From NCBI RefSeq assembly GCF_947493425.1, contig NZ_CANLRP010000004.1, positions 62,001-126,000 of the forward strand: a DNA stretch of 64,000 nucleotides, read 5' to 3'. Below the pieces are notes generated by a model. It saw only the letters and a program-made list of their open reading frames with translations. It made no database searches and was not told the DNA's origin. This document shows, one piece after another, positions 33,805 through 42,969 of the stretch (its first letter is position 1; every line of letters begins with the position of its first letter). The translations under genes and the position numbers were made by a program. This DNA comes from an uncultured Microscilla sp. GTDB lineage: Bacteria; Bacteroidota; Bacteroidia; Cytophagales; Microscillaceae.

Positions 33805-34647
33805 CTATTTTTTGGTTAATATCTTCGCTAGATTTTGGTTAAACTCATCGTACCGCCACAGATCGGCATGCTTGCCATCAGGCACACTAAACAGTAGGTC
33901 ATCCTTCTTAAAAAAGCGGGTCAGTTTCTGGCTCGATTCGTAGTAGATCAGTTCGTCGAGCTGCCCATGAAACAAATATACAGGCGACTTGACCTGGGGT
34001 AAATATAAATCGGTACGCAGATGATACTTAAGTACAATAGTATAAGGAAACCAAGGGATATTGTATTGTTTGCCCAAGTGTTGTACCAAATCAATAAAAC
34101 TATAATAAGGTGTTTCTAATATCAACATTTTGGGCATATTGCGTGCTGCCACAAACGCAGCCAAACCACTCCCAAGCGAACGTCCATATATGACCACTTT
34201 GTTTTCGGGATATTCTTTTAGCAACTGTTGGTACACATACTCTGCGTCTTTTAGTAAAGTTTGTTCGTTTACTTCTCCCCTACTTTTACCATATATTCTA
34301 TAATCAAACACTAGCACATCGTAGCCATATTGGGTAAATCGGCGAGCTATTCTACCCCAGTTGCGCAAACTTCCCGTGTTGCCGTGTAAATAATAGATAA
34401 GCCCTCTGGCGGTTTGTTGCTTGCTCTTAAACAATAGCGCATTTAAACGGGCTCCATGCTCAGGAGTGTAAAAGCGTTCTTCATCATAAGCAAATTTAAA
34501 TTTGTGGTCAAGAGGCAACCTTTCGGCAAGAAAAATAACCTTGTCTTGATTGAGGTACACAAAAACACATATTACGGTAACCACACCTACCATTACCAGC
34601 AATAAATAAAGCACCACTCGAGTAAACCACTTAAATACACGCCACAT
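33805..34647 (-). CDS. Alpha/beta hydrolase, membrane-anchored
   Basis: 280 residues. N-terminal membrane helix about 10-32. The hydrolase fold has oxyanion-hole motif YLHGNTGS (87-93), nucleophile Ser157 in YGRSLGSG, Asp231 (GQLDEL) and His260 (DGKHADLW), a complete triad in the order typical of the family that includes Bem46/FrsA-like serine hydrolases. The substrate is unknown. The catalytic domain most likely faces the periplasm or lies at the inner membrane. Confidence 0.87.
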   Translation of the reverse strand: MWRVFKWFTRVVLYLLLVMVGVVTVICVFVYLNQDKVIFLAERLPLDHKFKFAYDEERFYTPEHGARLNALLFKSKQQTARGLIYYLHGNTGSLRNWGRIARRFTQYGYDVLVFDYRIYGKSRGEVNEQTLLKDAEYVYQQLLKEYPENKVVIYGRSLGSGLAAFVAARNMPKMLILETPYYSFIDLVQHLGKQYNIPWFPYTIVLKYHLRTDLYLPQVKSPVYLFHGQLDELIYYESSQKLTRFFKKDDLLFSVPDGKHADLWRYDEFNQNLAKILTKK

Positions 34648-34889
34648 TCTTTCAAAGCTTTTAATTTTTTAGATTAGTTTTGTGATAAATCACATGTAAG
34701 TAAAACGGAAAAAATAAAATGAGCCAAATATGGTGCAATATTTTAGTTTCAGGCGATTGAAAAAATATGTCCATAGCTTTGGCTATGCAAATATTTTTTC
34801 AAGAAGTCTGGGGCTATAAGATTAGTCAAATGGCTCAGGTTATTTTAGTAGTTTTACTAACAATTATTTTAATTTAATTAACGTACACA

Positions 34890-36020
34890 ATGAATTGGAA
34901 ATATGCCTTTTACCTGGTTTTTTTAACCAGTTTCATTACCTTTCGCACAAACGCTCAATACAAATTTACTATAGAGAAAAAAGTAGAAGCCACACCAGTA
35001 AAAAACCAACAACGTACTGGTACTTGCTGGAGCTTTTCTACAGCTTCGTTTATTGAGTCAGAACTTATTCGTTTGGGCAAAGGGCAACACGATTTGTCAG
35101 AAATGTATGTAGTACGTCGCATTTACCGCGAAAAAGCCCTAAACTACATGCGCCGCCAAGGTAAAGCCCAGTTTAGTCAAGGAAGCCTGGCTCACGACCT
35201 TATCAACACCATTGGCAAGTACGGTATTGTACCCGAACAAGTGTACAGTGGTAAAGTAAACGGTGAAACCAGACACGACCATGCAGAACTTGCCGCGGTG
35301 CTTACCAGTATTATGAAAACGGTAATAAAACGCAAGCGCCCTACTCAAAAATGGTTGCCCGCTTTTGAAGGAGTGCTGGATGCTTACCTGGGCAAAGTAC
35401 CAGAGAAGTTTACCTACCAGAACAAAGAATATACACCTAAAAGCTTTGCGCAATGGTTAGGCATCAATCCGGCAGACTATGTAGAACTGACCTCTTATAC
35501 TCACCAACCTTATTACAAGACATTTGTGCTGGAGATTCCTGACAATTTTTCTAATGGTGCCTATTATAACCTACCTATAGACGAATTGGAAGCAGTAGCA
35601 AAAAATGCTATTCAAAGTGGATACTCGATGGTGTGGGATGGTGATGTCAGCGAAAAAGGTTTTTCGCAAAGAAATGATGTTGCTATTGTGCCTAAAAAAC
35701 AGTGGACACAAATGGCTTCGGCAGAGCGAAAAAAAGCCTTAAAAACCCCTGTGGAAGAACGCAAGGTAACGCAAAAAATGCGTCAGGAAACGTTTGAAAA
35801 CTACAGTACTACTGATGATCACTTGATGCACCTCGTTGGTACTGCCAAAGATCAAAACGGCAACAAATACTACCTGATTAAAAACTCTTGGGGTGTAAAT
35901 GCGGGATCTTCTGGGGGGTATGTACATGCTTCTCAGGCTTATTTTCGCCTCAAGACAGTCTCGTTATTGGTGCATAAAGATGCCATACCAAAGCAAATTC
36001 GCAAAAAATTGGCGCTCTAA
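34890..36020 (+). CDS. Papain-like (C1 family) cysteine peptidase, exported
   Basis: 376 residues. Signal peptide about 1-22 (FLTSFITFRTNAQ). Catalytic residues of a C1 peptidase: Gln40 oxyanion (VKNQQRTGTCWSFS), Cys46, His314 (LMHLVGTA) and Asn332 (IKNSWG). The insert between Cys and His (about 100-300) is long and helical, as in the bleomycin hydrolase/aminopeptidase C branch (C1B) rather than in papain itself, but the signal peptide is unlike cytosolic PepC. I infer a periplasmic or secreted peptidase. Confidence 0.9.
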   Translation: MNWKYAFYLVFLTSFITFRTNAQYKFTIEKKVEATPVKNQQRTGTCWSFSTASFIESELIRLGKGQHDLSEMYVVRRIYREKALNYMRRQGKAQFSQGSLAHDLINTIGKYGIVPEQVYSGKVNGETRHDHAELAAVLTSIMKTVIKRKRPTQKWLPAFEGVLDAYLGKVPEKFTYQNKEYTPKSFAQWLGINPADYVELTSYTHQPYYKTFVLEIPDNFSNGAYYNLPIDELEAVAKNAIQSGYSMVWDGDVSEKGFSQRNDVAIVPKKQWTQMASAERKKALKTPVEERKVTQKMRQETFENYSTTDDHLMHLVGTAKDQNGNKYYLIKNSWGVNAGSSGGYVHASQAYFRLKTVSLLVHKDAIPKQIRKKLAL

Positions 36021-36205
36021 ACATACCAATAGTCCATAGCTGATTCGAGTAAATGTTCACCTTGTTAAATACTGTAAACCAGTATTTTATTTAAAAGTTT
36101 TTCGGTTTTATGCCTAAACATCCAATTAAATAGTTTTTAAATTCATAAATAACTGATCACCAGCAAACAACTTTGACTAAAATCACTGTGGAGTATTGAA
36201 CAACC

Positions 36206-36243
36206 AAGCAAAAAAGCCCTGCAATGTCAGGGCTTTTTTGCTT
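36206..36243. terminator. Strong bidirectional terminator
   Basis: 16-bp perfect stem (AAGCAAAAAAGCCCTG at 36206-36221, complement at 36228-36243) with a 6-nt loop, between the convergent peptidase and arginase genes. Confidence 0.93.
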
Positions 36244-36267
36244 GATATTGCATTCATCAAATAAACA

Positions 36268-37269
36268 CTAAGAAACCTCTACCAAACGATGATTTTTCAC
36301 CAATGCTTCGGTAGTCGCCTCTAAAATAGAGAAAGCATTTTCTGCCATTAAGTTAACTTTATCGTCCAAAGTAGGATTGATTTCCACCATTTCCCAACAT
36401 ATTGTTTTTGAACTACGGGCAAAAGCTATATTCAAGTCACAGGCTTCGGCTACAGTCAAACCATTGGGTACAGGGGTGCCTGTGCCTGCCGAAATCGCAG
36501 AATCCATGCTGTCTACATCAAACGATACATACACCATATCACAATCGCTCAGAATATCAAGGGCTTGCTTAGCTATAGCCTCTGCTCCCTGAGTGTGTAC
36601 CTCTTCTGCAGTAAAATTTCTCATGCCGTATTTATCCATCAAAGCTTGTTCTTGAGCTTCTATGTCTCTACCTGCAATCAATACAATGTCTTCACCTTTG
36701 AGCTTAGCTCCTTTGATACCTACATTCTTAAGTTGTTCCCAGTACTCATTAGTAGCCGCATCTAAGGTGTTTATTTGGTGTGCTTCGTTGTTTTCGTTCA
36801 AAGCTATTGCCAAAGGCATGCCATGCATATTGCCCGAAGGAGTAGTATAAGGTGAATGCAAATCGGCGTGGGCATCTATCCATATCACTCCCAATCGCTT
36901 ATGAGGATACGCCTGCTTGATACCTGCTATAGTGCCTGCTGCCGACCCATGATCTCCAGCAAGCACCAAGGGAAACAACCCTTGCTTGAGTGTGTCATTC
37001 ACTGCCTGGCAAGTAGCCGTTTGAACTTTCAACAAACCATCAATGTGTTTGGCAAACGGGTATTTATTGTCTTGGAAAAGTATCTCATTGACAGTAGGCA
37101 CTGTCAGGCACTGGTTATAAGTGGCAAAAAATGTTTTGCTCACTGGTGTATTGTTTTTACTGGCTTTATTCAAACAAGCTGTTTTCAAAGCATCTACTCC
37201 CAAACTTGCCCCCCTTGTTCCTGCTGCAATTTCTGATTTTACTTCAATAACTTTTATCTTACTAACCAT
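36268..37269 (-). CDS. Arginase
   Basis: 333 residues of the ureohydrolase family. Mn-binding motifs: LAGDHGSAAG (His107), WIDAHADLHSP (Asp132, His134, Asp136) and VSFDVDSMD near 246-252 (two more Asp). The substrate-loop sequence SPYTTPSGNMHGMPLA matches arginase (Asn and Gly of the guanidino-acid loop) better than agmatinase. It would hydrolyse arginine to ornithine and urea. A hairpin sits in the 5' untranslated region (37299-37342). Confidence 0.9.
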   Translation of the reverse strand: MVSKIKVIEVKSEIAAGTRGASLGVDALKTACLNKASKNNTPVSKTFFATYNQCLTVPTVNEILFQDNKYPFAKHIDGLLKVQTATCQAVNDTLKQGLFPLVLAGDHGSAAGTIAGIKQAYPHKRLGVIWIDAHADLHSPYTTPSGNMHGMPLAIALNENNEAHQINTLDAATNEYWEQLKNVGIKGAKLKGEDIVLIAGRDIEAQEQALMDKYGMRNFTAEEVHTQGAEAIAKQALDILSDCDMVYVSFDVDSMDSAISAGTGTPVPNGLTVAEACDLNIAFARSSKTICWEMVEINPTLDDKVNLMAENAFSILEATTEALVKNHRLVEVS

Positions 37270-37298
37270 ACTTTAATCCTGTTTTTTCTGATATTAAA

Positions 37299-37342
37299 CC
37301 CACCTCCCCTTTGGTCATCAAACAACCAAAGAACAAGGTGGG
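37299..37342 (-). promoter_or_regulatory. Hairpin in the arginase upstream region
   Basis: Nested inverted repeats: CCCACCT (37299-37305) with AGGTGGG (37336-37342), and CTTTGGT (37309-37315) with ACCAAAG (37325-37331). It lies 30 bp before the start codon without a T-run, so an operator or RNA structure is more likely than a terminator. Confidence 0.5.
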
Positions 37343-37718
37343 CTATTATAATAAAGTTTTGTTTGTTGCTATATTTTGCACAAAATTATAAAAATATGTG
37401 GTTATGTCTTGAGTTAAATCAATAAAGAATGAGCAACAGATAGGCAAATATCCATCACAGAGTTTAAACACAGTTTATGGGTAGAAAGAAGGTATAAAAA
37501 AAACAAGTGAACAATAAAAGGTAGTAGGGATGGATTGTTTCTGTAGGGTGCTTGTACTTAGTCAATATAACCTTACTTTATTTTATGTTGTTGTCAAAAA
37601 AAGAGTTTTTATTCACTTTTTTTGTAAAAAATATCGAAACTCTATTACATTTAACCTTCAAATACGTTGTAAATTTATGATATCAAGGCTTGGTATAATA
37701 AATGTCTATTAATATTCG
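37343..37718. other. Intergenic region between arginase and a small lipoprotein gene
   Basis: About 375 bp, AT-rich, divergent promoters expected. No gene recognised; the short plus-strand frame at 37530-37712 has no recognisable features. Confidence 0.4.
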
Positions 37719-37726
37719 TAGTTTTG
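37719..37726 (+). promoter_or_regulatory. Candidate -7 promoter box for the small lipoprotein
   Basis: TAGTTTTG matches TAnnTTTG, 43 bp before the ATG at 37770. No -33 TTTG is found at the usual spacing. Confidence 0.45.
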
Positions 37727-37769
37727 TAGATCAATATAATAAAGAGTTAAACATTAAATTGTAAAATTA

Positions 37770-37949
37770 ATGAAAAGAGTATTAGTTGTAGTTGCGCTTG
37801 TCTCTATGGTCGGTTTCACGTCTTGTGCAAAAAAAAGACATACTTGCCCAACTTATATGAAAAACGTGCACGAGCAAAAGGATGTCAAAGTAAAAAATAC
37901 CTTAGACCCCAAAGACAACTCAACCAAGGCAAAAAACGCCAGAGGATAG
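37770..37949 (+). CDS. Small lipoprotein, 59 residues
   Basis: A type II signal peptide with lipobox GFTSC (Cys19) after a hydrophobic stretch VLVVVALVSMV, followed by a short polar tail (KKRHTCPTYMK, then Lys/Asp/Asn-rich). The CPTY motif after the lipidated Cys recurs, as far as I recall, in tiny Bacteroidota lipoproteins of unknown role. The stop lies 12 bp from the converging gmhB gene. Confidence 0.75.
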   Translation: MKRVLVVVALVSMVGFTSCAKKRHTCPTYMKNVHEQKDVKVKNTLDPKDNSTKAKNARG

Positions 37950-37961
37950 TTGCAAAAAATC

Positions 37962-38489
37962 TTAAACTGTTTGGTTTTGCGAAAGTACAAGTCGAGCAGC
38001 CGCATACAAGTCTTTAGCAGTAAAATCGGCAAGCGCCGATATAGGTTTATTTTCCGCAATAACCTGTACTGTATTGACTTGTATTTTTTTTGCCGCCTCT
38101 ACATCACGGGCACTGTCCCCTATCATCCACGACCTTTCTCTGTCTATTACATGCTTGGCAATGGCTTTTTCTAACATAAAAGACTCAGGCTTACGCGAAA
38201 GTGATTCGCTATGCTGAGGGTGGTAAGGCGAGTAAAACAAATCATCAAGCAGGTAACCACATTGCTGTTGCAAATACTGGTGACAGGCTTTCACATCTTC
38301 TTTAGTATATAAACCTTTAGCTATGCCTCCCTGGTTGGTAACCACCACCAATAAATATCCTGCTTGCTTTAATTCTTGCAATGCTTCAATTACTCCTGTG
38401 GGTATCTCAAAATCGGCAATGGTATACGTATAAGTACCCCGCTCACGATTGAGCACCCCGTCTCTGTCTAAAAAAATACATCTGTTCAT
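37962..38489 (-). CDS. gmhB: HAD-IIIA phosphatase, D-glycero-D-manno-heptose 1,7-bisphosphate phosphatase-like
   Basis: 175 residues. HAD motifs: FLDRDGVLN (nucleophile Asp8, acid Asp10), VVTNQGGIAKG (motif II), KPESFMLEKA (Lys) and MIGDSARDVEAA. Length and the NRERGTYTY segment fit GmhB, which removes the 7-phosphate in ADP-heptose synthesis. The zinc-binding Cys set of E. coli GmhB is not evident (a run with SPYHPQHSES is present), as in the GmhB/HisB-like variants lacking the zinc loop, so specificity is less certain than the fold. Confidence 0.8.
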   Translation of the reverse strand: MNRCIFLDRDGVLNRERGTYTYTIADFEIPTGVIEALQELKQAGYLLVVVTNQGGIAKGLYTKEDVKACHQYLQQQCGYLLDDLFYSPYHPQHSESLSRKPESFMLEKAIAKHVIDRERSWMIGDSARDVEAAKKIQVNTVQVIAENKPISALADFTAKDLYAAARLVLSQNQTV

Positions 38490-38575
38490 GTTGATTTTTA
38501 GTAATTCCCCCTGTTTTTTCCCTCAGTTGGTCGACCATTATGTTAGTCAACAAAGCCCGCTATTTTTACTCACAA

Positions 38576-39805
38576 TTAAATCCTCGCTGCCATCAACAAA
38601 CCCAAGTCTTTATAGGGCATGTCCAGTTTGTCGGCAATAAAACGGTTGGTAAGACTCCCTTTATAAGCATACACACCTTCCATAAACCACTTACTGGTAA
38701 AAATCATCTCATCCATTCCGCCTGCCTTGGAAATTTTCATCAAATAGGGAGTAAAAATGTTGCTCAAAGCAGTGCTTGAGGTTCTACTTACCCGCGAAGC
38801 GATATTGGGCACACAGTAATGAATGACATCATATTTTTTAAAAATAGGGTTTTCGTGTGTGGTCACCTCTGAAGTAGAAAAAACTCCGCCCTGGTCAATA
38901 CTCACATCTATAATGATAGAGTTGGGTTTCATTTGCTGCACCATTTCTTCGGTTACTACACAGGGAGTTAGCCCTTTCTCAGCACGCATGGCGCCTATCA
39001 CAACGTCAGCGCGTGAAATGGCTTCTTCTAATATACCTGTGTCTATAGTAGAGGTATACATTTGGTGCCCTACAGCATATTTAATCCGGCGCAACTTATA
39101 AATGTCTTTGTCAAAAATTTGGGTTTCGGCACCCAACCCAATGGCTGTACGTGCGGCATACTCGCCTACTGTACCTGCCCCAATAATGACTACACGAGTA
39201 GGGGGTACACCAGTGATTCCTCCTAAAATAATACCTCGGCCATTGTGGGCACTGCTGAGGTACTCAGAGGCAATAAGCATTACCGTGCTCCCAGCTATTT
39301 CGCTCATAGAACGAATCAAGGGCATTTCGCCAATGCGGTTTTGAATAAACTGGTAAGCAATACCGATGCATTTTTTTTGCATCAAAGCTTTAAAGTAGGC
39401 AGTATCCATACGTGCCATAGGCAACGATGATACTACTGTGCGCCCAAACCTCATATACTCTATTTCTTCGTGAGTAGGGGGCTCTATTTTTAAGATCAGG
39501 TCTGCCTCGAACACTTCTTTGGCAGAATAACACACCTCTGCCCCAGCTTCGCTGTACTGCTGGTCGGTAAACTTGGCACCAAGCCCAGCTCCGGCTTCTA
39601 CCCTTATCTCATGCCCATTGCGTACCAATATTTCTACTGCTTCGGGGCGCAACGATACCCGCTTTTCAGATTTACTTTTTTCTTTGGGTATACCAATAAA
39701 CAGTTTTTCTGCCTTTTTTTTGATAGGAGCCAACTGCTCACTTGGATAAAGTACCAATTGTTCTTTGGTAAGGGCTGTGCCTTCTGTGTACGATTGCTTA
39801 CTCAT
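38576..39805 (-). CDS. ald: Alanine dehydrogenase
   Basis: 409 residues. AlaDH/PNT family: N-terminal IGIPKEKSKSEKRVSLRPEAV, catalytic region with RMDTAYFKALMQKKCIGIAY, Rossmann motif VVIIGAGTVGEYAA (about 217-230), and IIDVSIDQGGVFSTSE containing the conserved DQGG. It interconverts alanine with pyruvate and ammonia using NAD. It carries an N-terminal extension of about 35 residues relative to classical Ald. Its start overlaps the tsaE stop by 8 bp, so the two are co-transcribed. Confidence 0.9.
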   Translation of the reverse strand: MSKQSYTEGTALTKEQLVLYPSEQLAPIKKKAEKLFIGIPKEKSKSEKRVSLRPEAVEILVRNGHEIRVEAGAGLGAKFTDQQYSEAGAEVCYSAKEVFEADLILKIEPPTHEEIEYMRFGRTVVSSLPMARMDTAYFKALMQKKCIGIAYQFIQNRIGEMPLIRSMSEIAGSTVMLIASEYLSSAHNGRGIILGGITGVPPTRVVIIGAGTVGEYAARTAIGLGAETQIFDKDIYKLRRIKYAVGHQMYTSTIDTGILEEAISRADVVIGAMRAEKGLTPCVVTEEMVQQMKPNSIIIDVSIDQGGVFSTSEVTTHENPIFKKYDVIHYCVPNIASRVSRTSSTALSNIFTPYLMKISKAGGMDEMIFTSKWFMEGVYAYKGSLTNRFIADKLDMPYKDLGLLMAARI

Positions 39806-40229
39806 ATTGGGTCAATTCAATGATTCGGTAATCAGATTGTAGTATAATAGCAATTTTTAGATAATTTTCGGGCATCAGGCTGGGGATTTTTGAAGCCCAT
39901 TCTATAAAACAATAACTATTGTCATAAAAATATTCTTCGTAGCCCATGTCTAGCGCCTCAGTTTCGTTTTTGAGCCGATAAAAATCAAAATGATAGAAAG
40001 CCTCTCCAGAGACATTTTGGTATTCGTTTACAATAGAATAAGTAGGGCTCTGAATGGTGTCGACAATACCCATTTGTCTTCCTATTTCTTTGATCAAGGT
40101 GGTTTTTCCTGCCCCCATTTCTCCATCAAACACCCAAATTTTTGCGGGTTTGGGTTGTTCATTGGCAAATTGGACAATTTGTTTGGCAACATTTGCCAGC
40201 TCGCTCAGCTCACGATAAGTTATTTGCAT
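39798..40229 (-). CDS. tsaE: tRNA threonylcarbamoyladenosine biosynthesis ATPase TsaE
   Basis: 143 residues, the usual length. Walker A GEMGAGKTTLIKEI (36-49), QSPTYSIVNEYQ switch-like region, HFDFYRLKNETEALDMGYEEYF, then CFIEWASKIPSLMPE, the FxEWxxR/K block of TsaE. It powers t6A37 formation on ANN-decoding tRNAs together with TsaB and TsaD. It overlaps ald downstream by 8 bp. Confidence 0.95.
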   Translation of the reverse strand: MQITYRELSELANVAKQIVQFANEQPKPAKIWVFDGEMGAGKTTLIKEIGRQMGIVDTIQSPTYSIVNEYQNVSGEAFYHFDFYRLKNETEALDMGYEEYFYDNSYCFIEWASKIPSLMPENYLKIAIILQSDYRIIELTQYE

Positions 40230-40256
40230 AAATTAATTACAGGTGTTCAATAAACA

Positions 40257-40760
40257 TTACAAACGTGGTCCTCTGCTCCATACGCCCCTTCGTTCACGCT
40301 TGGCTTCTGCTTCTATTTTCATAAACTTCTTTATAAGCCTTTTATTATATCTGTCCTTTTGCACTACTCCATACCCCTTTCTCAGTAAGTCTTCGTTGAG
40401 GCACCTACCTGTTTTGCGCACATACAAGTAAGCAAGTAGTCGACCATATTGGTCAAATTTCTTTTTATCATAATCAAGGTAAATCGGGGTACCAGGTTTG
40501 AGCCTTCTCCTTACAAACTTATCGGCGTGTCGGGCATACGCAGGGTTAAACTTAAAAATATTGTTTGACGCTTCGGGGCTATCTACTCCAATTAACCTCA
40601 TTTTCTTCTTTTTGTAGCGTTTGGTTCTCACAATGATTGTGTCGGCATCCAATACTTGAATAACTTCGCCATTGTCATAGTTTTGGGTAAAGAAAAAATA
40701 GAGTAACAATATACCTACTGTTACTACCCCCATGATAATCATTATAGTTTGGTTCTCCAT
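40257..40760 (-). CDS. Staphylococcal-nuclease-like (thermonuclease) protein, membrane-anchored
   Basis: 167 residues. An N-terminal membrane helix (about 5-25) then an SNase OB-fold: GEVIQVLDADTIIV, RLIGVDSPEAS (catalytic Asp/Glu region), ARHADKFVRRRLKPG (Arg), DYDKKKFDQYGRLLAYLYV and DLLRKGYG. It is probably a periplasm-facing, metal-dependent nuclease. It lies 27 bp downstream of nothing on the same strand except tsaE, and may share its transcript. Confidence 0.87.
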   Translation of the reverse strand: MENQTIMIIMGVVTVGILLLYFFFTQNYDNGEVIQVLDADTIIVRTKRYKKKKMRLIGVDSPEASNNIFKFNPAYARHADKFVRRRLKPGTPIYLDYDKKKFDQYGRLLAYLYVRKTGRCLNEDLLRKGYGVVQKDRYNKRLIKKFMKIEAEAKRERRGVWSRGPRL

Positions 40761-40923
40761 AAGTGCTTGATTAGTTTTATCTCCTCAAGATGTGCCAACA
40801 ATGCCCCTACATTTAAGTAAAGTAGTTTTTTTGATGTGTTGACAGGTCATTCTCAGGAGTGATCATCCATTGATTTGATGAAAATACACACTTTTTTTTA
40901 CTTGATACTTATTCACAAGTAAT

Positions 40924-42582
40924 TTATTTGTTGAGGCTTGCTTCGCGCCTAAAAAACACAAAGCCGTTCTTTTCGCCAATTTTTTTTATTGGATGCCCCG
41001 CCTTGATGAGTTCATCTAAACGCTGAGTACGATCAATACGCGAGACCAAATAAACGGTTTTATCTGACTTACCCGTTAAATACCACTCTTCGGTATTTTG
41101 CTTGGGACTTTTTTGTGGGGTACGTGCTGTGTAAAAATACTGTGCGTAGCTTTTGTAGCCAATAGTGCCTACATAACAATCTTCGTTTTGTTTCGATTTC
41201 ATAAACTCTATAGCCGCCGCTTGGGTATACTTTTCTACCTTGGGAATGAACACATAAATGATTACTTGTACAGTAAGCAAAGTAGTGACAAACAAGGCTT
41301 TTGCCCCCAACACAGGATTTTTTCGATTCCAGTATACCAAAGTAGTAATGACTACTCCCAGCAACAAAAAGCCAATGGCAGACTCCAGCCCCGACCAATG
41401 CACTACGGCATCGAGATTTGCCACGGCAAATTTATCTTTAATCAAAGGGATAAATTTTTCTTTATAATTGATGAGAATAGGCAAAGCCGCCAGCAATAAG
41501 GCTACTACAGTACCTATCAATCCGATAAAAATACCCAACCAACGGGCAAAACGAAAGCGTTGTTGCTCGATATGGAAAATATAAGTAGCCGCCATAAAAG
41601 TAAGTGGAAAATAGCACATAGAGGAGTAGTGCATAATTTTGGTAGTGATGAGCGAAAACACTGTTAAAACTACCCAAAATAAGGTTTTCATCCACAATTT
41701 AAAGCGTCGTTGCTCTTCGGTGTCTTCATTGTTGCGTTGAAACGAGCGCAAAAAGTAAATACTTGCCGGAAAACAGCCCAATAATAAAACTACAGGGTGA
41801 TAAAAAATGGGTTGTTCGTGCCCGGTAGAGGTAGAACTTGCCAGGTCGAGTTGGTATTTTACAAATTCAGAAATAAACCAAAAGCCATTGTGGAGGGTTT
41901 CGGGCAAAAACCAGGCAAATGAGACCACAAGCGCCACCAAGCCAAAAACCAATAATTCAGGGATTTTAAAAGTACTCCACTTACGGCTAAGCACCCAATA
42001 AGTAATAAGGGTAAGCCCCGAAAGCAGCATTGCCACTGGTCCTTTGGTAAGAATACCTAACCCAATAAAAATACCTGCCAGGGCTGCTTTCTGATAGCGT
42101 TTGCTTGCGTTTTTGCGCAAGCTTAGTAAGTAAAGCTGATATACTCCCAAAAATATAAATAAGTTGAAAAGTGGGTCGATGATGCCTGACTTGAAATAAA
42201 AATGAGGCAACAATGACCCTGCATATACCAATACCCACCACAACCCAAAACGGGAATTATAGATGTTGGTTCCTATGTGGTAAATAAGTGCAAGAGTAAT
42301 GATACCTATCAGGGCATTGGGAAAGCGTGCCGCAAATTCATTGACACCAAATATTTTCATAGAAAGTGCCTGAATCCAGAAAAACAGGGGAGGTTTTTCC
42401 CAAAAAGGCTTAAAGTCTACCTGCACCTGGGCATAGTTGCCAGTAACGAGCATTTCGCGGGCACTTTCGGCAAAATTGATCTCATCCCAATCAAACAAAT
42501 GGGTTACCCCCAACATAGGGATAAACAAAAGGGCGGCTCCTACGGCTATCAGCCAACTAATAGTTTTGCTATTCATCTGCAC
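40924..42582 (-). CDS. GT39/ArnT-like membrane glycosyltransferase
   Basis: 552 residues with about 11-12 transmembrane helices. The first periplasmic loop carries LFDWDEINFAESAREML with the Asp-Glu catalytic site, followed by FKPFWEKPPLFFWIQAL and NEFAARFPNAL, the signature of the ArnT/PMT clan that uses polyprenyl-phosphate sugars. A C-terminal soluble domain starts near 440. It would glycosylate lipid A, another envelope lipid or protein; the acceptor is not readable. Confidence 0.88.
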   Translation of the reverse strand: MQMNSKTISWLIAVGAALLFIPMLGVTHLFDWDEINFAESAREMLVTGNYAQVQVDFKPFWEKPPLFFWIQALSMKIFGVNEFAARFPNALIGIITLALIYHIGTNIYNSRFGLWWVLVYAGSLLPHFYFKSGIIDPLFNLFIFLGVYQLYLLSLRKNASKRYQKAALAGIFIGLGILTKGPVAMLLSGLTLITYWVLSRKWSTFKIPELLVFGLVALVVSFAWFLPETLHNGFWFISEFVKYQLDLASSTSTGHEQPIFYHPVVLLLGCFPASIYFLRSFQRNNEDTEEQRRFKLWMKTLFWVVLTVFSLITTKIMHYSSMCYFPLTFMAATYIFHIEQQRFRFARWLGIFIGLIGTVVALLLAALPILINYKEKFIPLIKDKFAVANLDAVVHWSGLESAIGFLLLGVVITTLVYWNRKNPVLGAKALFVTTLLTVQVIIYVFIPKVEKYTQAAAIEFMKSKQNEDCYVGTIGYKSYAQYFYTARTPQKSPKQNTEEWYLTGKSDKTVYLVSRIDRTQRLDELIKAGHPIKKIGEKNGFVFFRREASLNK

Positions 42583-42656
42583 AATGTCATTTTAGAGCTT
42601 CAAAATAGAGTGATTTTAAAGCGTTTTGCAAAAGATTACGCAGGTTTTTGTTCTTA

Positions 42657-42808
42657 GGAACGGTGTCAAAATAAATACGCATTCTTAACCTCCTCTTTTT
42701 TGGACATGCTTCGTTAAAAAAACTTGCTATGGCTATGCCGCGTTTTTTGACCTCGCCTGACCAAAAAATATTTCCTTAAACTATAGAACTTTATTTTTGC
42801 ATCGTTCC
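42657..42808. repeat. Family B miniature element, diverged 152-bp copy
   Basis: Ends GGAACGGTGTC and GCATCGTTCC; TTA on both sides (42654-42656, 42809-42811). The second TTA is shared with the next element, so the two are in direct tandem contact. Confidence 0.82.
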
Positions 42809-42811
42809 TTA

Positions 42812-42969
42812 GGAATGGTACCAAAATAAATTTACATTCTTAACCTCATCTTTTGAGGCTATACTTTGTTAAAAAATAGCCGAATAGCGCTGCTATTAGC
42901 CGATTTTTTACCGCGTCTAGCAACAAAATATTTTAGCGTTACTATAGAAATTTATTTTTACACCATTCC
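42812..42969. repeat. Family B miniature element, 158-bp copy abutting a stop codon
   Basis: Nearly identical to the copy at 14231, same orientation. Flanked by TTA at 42809-42811 and 42970-42972; the right TTA is also the stop codon (TAA on the minus strand) of the lipoprotein gene. Confidence 0.92.
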
